From the NCBI GenBank assembly GCA_016165875.1, contig JABBOT010000080.1, forward strand, positions 41,291,477-41,355,476: 64,000 bases of DNA, written 5' to 3'. Below, one piece after another: positions 58,601-64,000 of this stretch (within the stretch, counting starts at the first letter, position 1; each line of letters starts with the position of its first letter). A model generated the notes under the pieces. The model worked only from the letters and a program-made list of their open reading frames with translations. It ran no database searches and was not told the DNA's origin. The translations under genes were made by a program, and so were the position numbers. The stretch is from Acanthopleura granulata. Its lineage: Eukaryota > Mollusca > Polyplacophora > Chitonida > Chitonidae.

Positions 58601-59734
58601 TTCTCGTCTGCCATGTACGTGTATTTGAAGTATAATTTCATCACTTGCACGTAACCCATGCATACGTGGCACAGAAGTGTACGAAATCACAAATATAAAG
58701 TGCTATGACTGTTACCCAATGTACAAGTTGTCTTATGGAATGTCTCATTTCTGTGTTATCAGTTTTAACCGTTATATGTTTTACTGGGCCACACGTGTGT
58801 GCTAGGAAACCCGGACCTGATCACGATCTCCTCCTGCACAGAGATTAGGGCAAGGAAGACCGAGCTCGCCTGCAAACCTTACCCTCTTCATAAGGTAGAC
58901 CAATGTGATATTCTCACACGTGTATACAGGATTCGGGTTTTCAGGAGACTGTTACGAGTTCGGCCCGGTTTTATTTCATTTCATTGGTGTTTTACATCGT
59001 CCTCTAGAATATTTCACTTATTCGACGGTGGGCAGCATTATGGTGGGAAGAAACCGGGCAGGTTCCGAGGGAAACCGACCATCTACAGGTTGCTGGCGAA
59101 TTTTTAACTTTAGCCTGGATCCATGTATTGTGTACGAATACGATTTTATATTGAGGTTAAGATGCTTGTCGCCAGGGTTCACGAGCTGTTGGACCAGTCC
59201 CAGCCTTATAGACACCGAGTGGCCTTGCTGGCAGCAAGCCGTCGGTATTGTGCACGTAAGGCCCTTTATAGATCATCTGACGTGATCGAAGTTCGAGGGT
59301 CATTTTCCAAAAGTTTGTCAATTACTTGCTAAAGGCCGGTTGTTTATTACGGCTACACCAGTTTTACCCCTCCTCACCGGTTTCCTCCCTGTACGAATCG
59401 AACCGACTGCCTTCGCGCGTAAGGGAAAATATCAGGAGTACGACTTTAAATTCGATTCAGATAAATATTTGACACCAAAGGCGCGAGAGGTTATTATACG
59501 ACAAGTATGTCACATGGTATCAACCTCTTGAAAACGTAAAGTTTTAGTTTTAAGGCTCATTCAGTCTCGGGCTTGAGGCCACTACCGATGCATCGGTATC
59601 TCCATAGCCCTGTTTGGTTGACTGCTGATCGATAATGGCACAACCAAGGTTGAGCGCTGTCTCTGTAACCTTATCTGTCCTACTTCGTTAGTGTTAATAG
59701 AGTAACAACAGAGACTCAGCGAGGTCTCATTGCC
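55639..59734. other. Space between two convergent genes: presumed 3' UTRs and intergenic DNA
   Basis: Plus-strand AATAAA signals that could serve agrin occur at 56835-56840, 57155-57160, 57600-57605, 57662-57667 and 58561-58566; I cannot say which is used. On the minus strand the AATAAA at 59343-59348 lies about 390 bp after the FAM187-like stop. A reversed SINE fragment is at about 58968-59105. Short ORFs here show no domain. Confidence 0.55.
58968..59105 (-). mobile_element. SINE fragment (family A)
   Basis: The plus strand shows CATTGGTGTTTTACATCG, AGAATATTTCACTTATTCGA, GCAGCATTATGGTGGGAAGA and CAGGTTGCTGGCGA, all reversed family A words. Box A and B regions are missing. It overlaps the likely 3' UTR of the FAM187-like gene in the same orientation. 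Confidence 0.8.
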
Positions 59735-59906
59735 TTATTTGGCCGATCTTTTGGGGTTTTTAAAACAGATACTGAAGGCGATCAGAAAGACAGAGAGGGC
59801 GGTGATCCCAAGTCCGGCAAAGGAGATGTAGGTCTTGACGTTCTTGTTCATGGGTTTGGTGACAATGACCTTGAAGGTGGCGATGTGAGTGCCTCCAACC
59901 CAGCAA
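59735..59906 (-). CDS. FAM187-like last exon: end of Ig2, transmembrane helix, stop
   Basis: The exon enters in phase 2 after TTGATCCACAG. It encodes CWVGGTHIATFKVIVTKP, then the hydrophobic ISFAGLGITALSVFLIAFSI helix and the basic tail KNPKRSAK, with stop TAA at 59737-59735. The Cys pairs with the LKCP cysteine of the exon at 61507-61847 to close Ig2. The helix followed by a short positive tail fits type I topology. Confidence 0.88.
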
Positions 59907-62900
59907 CTGTGGATCAAAAAGAACAAAGCCATCGTTACCTAGTCCACCCCACATAGCTACGTATGCCGGAATAAATTTTCGCACTTTGAAATTCCAGCTA
60001 TATCCTAACTTCGTAGTAAATTGGAAGTATCATTTTTCTTCAAATTTCTTTTTCCTCACTGTTACATAATTATCGTTTACGTACTTTTAATTCTTCAGAG
60101 CAGGCCAGCATGGTTGTCCAAAGTACATGATCGTTCTTGGAGACTGGATAGGAATTGGTTCGGACATACCATATTAGTCCGATATGTAAAGTGCCTCGTC
60201 TTACAAAGTTGTCAAACGCGACTTCAAACGCAATTATCATGGTCACGTATCTCCTCCTATGTTCGTTACGAGTTCGAAAGGCCCGCGCTGTGACTACTTC
60301 ATAAGACTGGACCTCTAGGGTTTATAGACCTTTTCTCTGTAAGGACATGTAGTATATGCTCTTTAACTCTCTCTGTGTTGTGGAAGATTTTACCACGCTT
60401 CGTTCGCAGTTGTTAATACAGTATATGTAGTTCTCCAAGACTGTACGCACTACATAGATTATGTTAACTGCACGGATAGTTCTTCCATTCTAACGTTATA
60501 GCTGAAACATTACCGAAGTGGCGCGTTAAGCCATCAGCATTCATTCCCTATTAAACGTTAGCTGGAAAGAACAATATAATTAACATCAACTGATGAGAGA
60601 GTTAATATTCGAGTTTAGATACTCACTCTTCCTCTCCGGCCGTACGTGGGAAGGTCTGCCAGCAACCAGCGGATGGACGTCAGTTTCCACAGGGCTCTGC
60701 CACCTTCCTCCCACCATAATGCTGGCCGCTGTCGTATAAGTAAAATATTCTTGAATACGGCGTAAAACATCAGTCAAATAAATAATTAAACAGAGGCTCA
60801 CTTGAAGGCGGCGGTGTCGGTGACCTTGAGTCTGCGGATGAGTAGCCTGTACAGGTGGTCGATCCTCACCCTGCCCAGGGTGGCCCGTCTGATCGTCAGC
60901 GGGTTGATCAGAATGGTGCCGTTCTGCCAACGTATCATCTCCTCCTTCTTTTTCTTATGGCTAAGTTCAAATAAAAACGATGAAACTTTTGCTCATGATC
61001 GGTTTTATTTTAATGGGACTTAAATATTACCAGTTGGACTGAAATCTTCGCGAAGGAGATTTTCTCGAATGATGGATAAAGGTTTTGCCATTGGTTGTTG
61101 ACGTTTTCTGAAGACCCCAAGAACAGAAAGTTTGTTAGTACGGCAAGGACTAATCATACTTTGTGTAACAACTGTCGCTGTGGTTTTCTCGTTTCAGCAC
61201 ATACAATACACATGTGTGCGAAACCATAACCCAAATCTTTTTTACCTGAATTATAAAGTAGGCTTCAACGATACAATTCGCGATACAATTCCTTGACATC
61301 TTGACGTTCCGAAATCCAAGGGGAGCAAACTATGATGTTCTGATCATTTTCTAGACTTGTTTTGTAATTGCTGAACAAAGATAGGATACCACTTGTGTAC
61401 AGGCATACACAAAAAGTAATTAAAAAAGGCAACTCAACCATCACCATTTCAGCTTCAGGCTAAACATGTCTGTATAGTTCACCTCTCAACTGAGCAGATT
61501 TCTCACCTGTCTGTGGGACATTTCAAGATAAGGCGTTTTCCGGCGTCCTTGTACATGACATCCCGTCTGGGTGTGTGAGGAACCTTGGGTATCTCGTTTA
61601 TGGAGTAGTACTGGACTTCCACCTCCTTGATGATCTTCCCATACTCATCGGTGACTTGTCTGACTTCTGCCACGGTAGGGCAGGCAACCAGACACGGCCC
61701 CATCAGGGTCTCGCTTTGACGGTCTCGGATGTAGGGGATGTTAGCCACGGAGCGGGGCAGTAGGGTGGATCGACAGGGTACGCCCTCGGGATAGTACGTC
61801 AGGCTGGGGATATCCACCGGGCTGACGGGGTCGGCAAGAACGATTTTCTGGAACATGACAAATCAATACATTTTGGATTTCCAACAATGAAACAACTATC
61901 CTGAGATCAATCAATATTTATTTATTTTAGCTATTTCATTATCGCTTAACGTCATATTCATTCTTTCTTTCACTTAGGGTTGTTACCTTGACTGCACAGA
62001 CCAATCATACGGTGAAATCCTTCCTCACTGCATTTATTACAGAATGGTTGTGAGTTGGATGTTATTACCTTGACTGTACACAGACGACCATACGGCGTAA
62101 TCCCACTTCTGCACACTTATTACAGAGTGGTTGTGTGTGTGGTGTCTTTACCTTTACTGTACACAGACCGACCATACGACGTAATCCTTCCTCGCCACAC
62201 TTGCTGCACGTGCTCCACGACGACCACGTGGTGACCAGGCGAAGGTTGTAGTCTGACAGATAGATCTCAGGCTCTACTGTCGACTTCGTGTCGTTCTCAT
62301 AGACCTGTGATAAAAAGATATAATAAAGTAACAGTTGCCATTGCAGGATTTGTTTTTGGGTGGTGATAGTGTTTTAAGTCAAGAATCTTTTACTTACGTG
62401 ACGACAAGAGGATTTGTGAGAAGAGGAAACCGAGAAAAGGCCCCGTGTTGTTTTCATGTGGTGGTTTATTACATGTGACGACAGGACAGGTTAAGTATTC
62501 ACCCCATCAATTAGACTAAAACCCAGGCTAGATCTGACAAGAAGCTGGATTTCACCTGTTACGTGTGATCATTTCCAACCATCACTTTATCGTCGCTCCG
62601 TTGGTTTCACATTCCACGTGTCTTGTTTTGCAGCTTGTCGAAATGTCATGCTATTAACAATCATAAGCCTACTGTACATATATCAATGATAATAATAGCT
62701 CTGTAATATATTTTGGAATTTCCATTTGAGATGTGCACAATGGTGGATGAGTCACACACCAACACAGGACACAGACAAAGGAAACACAGTTCATGGTATA
62801 TTACAGATATATATATGATTATCATTTTCCGGCGATGACTGTACAGCAATATGAACCGTGTATCCACTTTTGAGAGTAGAATGTTATCTTGTTCTATATT

Positions 62901-63226
62901 CTCCATCTATACGTAATGACTGTACAGCAATATGAACCGTGCACCCCCTTTGAGGAGAAGGACTCTGTACATACATATAAGGACTCACCACACGCCTGCT
63001 CTCTTTGAATAGAACGTCGACCTGGTAGATGATTTGTGGTTGGCCACCTAACAGACAGGCGTACTGGCCAGCATCCATCACGTCTATGTTCTTTATCATT
63101 AGGGATTTACTGTAGGTGAGGGCAAATCGTTTGGGATCCTGTGGGACTGCGCTCTCCTCCCCAACGCGCTGCTGGAATCGGCGCCATTCTATCCCGTACC
63201 GGCTTGGATCATGGTCTGGCCGCAGG
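59735..63226 (-). CDS. FAM187-like Ig-domain type I membrane protein (last five exons; 5' end outside the window)
   Basis: Gene-level entry. Five minus-strand exons join in phase to about 353 codons plus TAA. In order: C-terminal part of Ig1 (W then DAGQYAC), a Trp/Cys segment (TTWSSWSTCSKC), a Cys-containing middle part (MGPCLVACPTVAEVRQ), Ig2 (LILKCP, IRWQNGT, DTAAFNCW), a transmembrane helix and the tail KNPKRSAK. Vertebrate FAM187 proteins share this order, including the TxWxxWTPCxxC-GLC and SCLVPC segments. The function of the family is poorly known. The signal peptide and first Ig1 cysteine should lie upstream of 63226, probably beyond 64000. Paralogue A or B is not resolved. Confidence 0.8.
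60630..60788 (+). mobile_element. SINE (family A, head missing) next to a splice donor of the FAM187-like gene
   Basis: CTCTCCGGCCGTACGTGGGA, AAGGTCTGCCAGCAACC, CCTCCCACCATAATGCTGG, ATTCTTGAATACGGCGTAAA and AAATAAATAAT give a good match to the family A body and tail. It lies antisense to the gene and ends about 12 bp past the donor at 60801-60800, inside the intron. Confidence 0.88.
60802..60960 (-). CDS. FAM187-like exon: core of Ig2
   Basis: The exon enters in phase 2 after the acceptor TTTGAACTTAG and leaves in phase 2 (TTCAA|GTGAGC). It encodes SHKKKKEEMIRWQNGTILI and, near the end, RLLIRRLKVTDTAAF. It holds the Ig tryptophan, an NGT glycosylation sequon and the D-x-A-x-F/Y motif before the second cysteine. 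The KKKKEE run is unusual for an Ig strand. Confidence 0.85.
61507..61847 (-). CDS. FAM187-like exon: middle region and start of Ig2
   Basis: The exon enters in phase 0 after CATGTTCCAG and leaves in phase 2 (GACAG|GTGAGA). It encodes KIVLADPVSPVDIPSLTYYP, GVPCRSTLLP, MGPCLVACPTVAEVRQ and KRLILKCPTD. The C-L-V-x-C-x-T-x-x-x-R segment and the following P-x-V-P spacing match vertebrate FAM187. Confidence 0.9.
61983..62153 (-). repeat. Two tandem copies of an exon end with its splice donor (82-83 bp period)
   Basis: Downstream (minus strand) of the exon at 62152-62304 lie two diverged copies of its last part and donor. Donor equivalents are at 62065-62070 and 61983-61988 (AAG|GTAAT and AAG|GTAAC, against the true AAG|GTAAA at 62148-62153). 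The first copy still reads CNKCAEVGLRRMVVCVQS in the exon frame, clearly the sister of CSKCGEEGLRRMVGLCTVK. Confidence 0.85.
62152..62304 (-). CDS. FAM187-like exon: TSP1-like Trp/Cys segment
   Basis: The exon is 51 codons, phase 0 to phase 0 (acceptor TTTTTATCACAG, donor AAG|GTAAAG). It encodes VYENDTKSTVEPEIYLSDY, LVTTWSSWSTCSKCGEEG and LRRMVGLC. WSSWSTC resembles the WxxWxxC start of thrombospondin type 1 repeats. The same segment, in diverged form, is present in vertebrate FAM187. Its 3' end is the source of the tandem duplications downstream. Confidence 0.9.
62835..62960. repeat. 81-bp tandem duplication near a splice donor
   Basis: ATGACTGTACAGCAATATGA followed by ACCGTG occurs exactly at 62835-62860 and 62916-62941, and similarity continues a little further. 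It lies in the intron just downstream (minus strand) of the exon ending at 62989. Confidence 0.85.
62989..63226 (-). CDS. FAM187-like exon: C-terminal part of Ig1 (first exon visible)
   Basis: The exon enters with one base of a split codon after the acceptor TTTGATTCAG and leaves in phase 0 (CGTGTG|GTGAGT). It encodes LRPDHDPSRYGIEWRRF, KRFALTYSKSLMIKN and DVMDAGQYACLLGG. The W and DxGxYxC motifs are the later landmarks of an Ig V-type fold; the first cysteine must be in an upstream exon. Confidence 0.88.
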
Positions 63227-64000
63227 CTGAATCAAACAAAGTATACAGTCAGTGGAACGAAGCCCATGTAACTCGCCTTTATTTTGTTATTTCCTTGGCG
63301 GAATCTGTAAAATGGATTCTCGTAGATTCGCTCGGTCAGAATCTAAGGTCACGAAGCAGAACATTAATGATGTATACCGTTTTACTAGACTCATAGTTGT
63401 ACGTGGACCCAGTTATAACAATGAATAAGACCAGGCATGTAAAGGTTTCTCAAACTTCCGATCTTTTAACATGGTGACGCCTTGAATTCTTCGCCTTTGT
63501 ATGAATAATATGATTACGGATCGGAAATTCGAGAAATTTTGGTCATTCTGAAAATTGCTTATCATTTTTATACAGGAATCCAAGCCGATTCCCACGGTTT
63601 GGGTTTAAGGGAATCATGACGAGAATCGGATTCCCTGATTAGGGTCACAAGTAAAGACCTAAGTACGTTATAGGTCGATTTTTGTGCTCTGCCAGATATG
63701 CTCAAATAACAATCTTATCAGTTTAGAAAATCTTTAACAAATCACATTAAACGGAATTTTGCATTTCATTAACTCCAGTCAATGTCCTGTACATGAAAAG
63801 ACTGTGCGCTCCAGCCGTCCGAAGGTTCACTCCCCGGTAGGCCTACTACATGTTGCTGGCGATTCCGTCAGTTTGGCTCGCAGTTTCCATATCCAAAGTG
63901 TATAATTTGAGAGTCGATGATAACAGTTCTAAGATTACTGATTAATGCTAAAAATTATCTGAAAAAAGTAGGGTTGCAAATATTAGGAATTTGGTTTCAC
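63227..64000. other. Right edge: intron of the FAM187-like gene; no exon recognised
   Basis: An upstream exon ending in phase 2 with an Ig cysteine is expected but was not found on the minus strand here. GGTTCACTCCCCGGTAGG and TGTTGCTGGCGATTCC near 63822-63868 recall SINE words but are too short to call. Confidence 0.5.

Overview
The window is animal nuclear DNA: AT-rich, with long GT-AG introns, many intronic minisatellites and tRNA-derived SINEs. Style and SINE type suggest a lophotrochozoan such as a mollusc or brachiopod. That placement is an inference from general appearance, not proven. No bacterial, viral or organellar genes were seen.

Positions 2715 to 55638 on the plus strand hold what looks like a complete agrin gene. 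I traced 33 coding exons, one of them a 39-bp microexon. All junctions are GT-AG and the reading phases agree throughout, giving a protein of about 1,700 residues. In order it encodes: a basic N-terminal stretch and a hydrophobic segment (type II membrane anchor, or signal peptide if a downstream Met is used); seven Kazal/follistatin modules; a heparan-sulfate attachment motif (SGSGSGDE) before Kazal 7; a lustrin-like Cys-rich module; a YGCC module; two laminin-type EGF modules; an eighth Kazal; a Thr/Pro linker; an EB-like Cys-rich module; then EGF-LamG1-EGF-EGF-LamG2-EGF-LamG3 and stop. NtA and SEA domains were not found. Introns sit at positions that align with the vertebrate y and z alternative splice sites in LamG2 and LamG3.

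The introns carry at least twelve minisatellites with periods of 24 to about 86 bp. Several touch exon borders. In the clearest case the 3' end and splice donor of the EB exon are themselves the repeat unit, copied about 35 times. These arrays also create long but meaningless open frames on both strands.

Positions 55639 to 59734 are the intergenic and 3' UTR space between two convergent genes. On the minus strand, 63226 down to 59735 holds the last five exons of a FAM187-like type I membrane protein (part of Ig1, a TSP1-like Trp/Cys segment, Ig2, a transmembrane helix and a short basic tail). Its 5' exons lie beyond the right edge. One exon end with its splice donor has been duplicated twice in tandem. 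No functional link between the two genes is evident; both are predicted cell-surface proteins.
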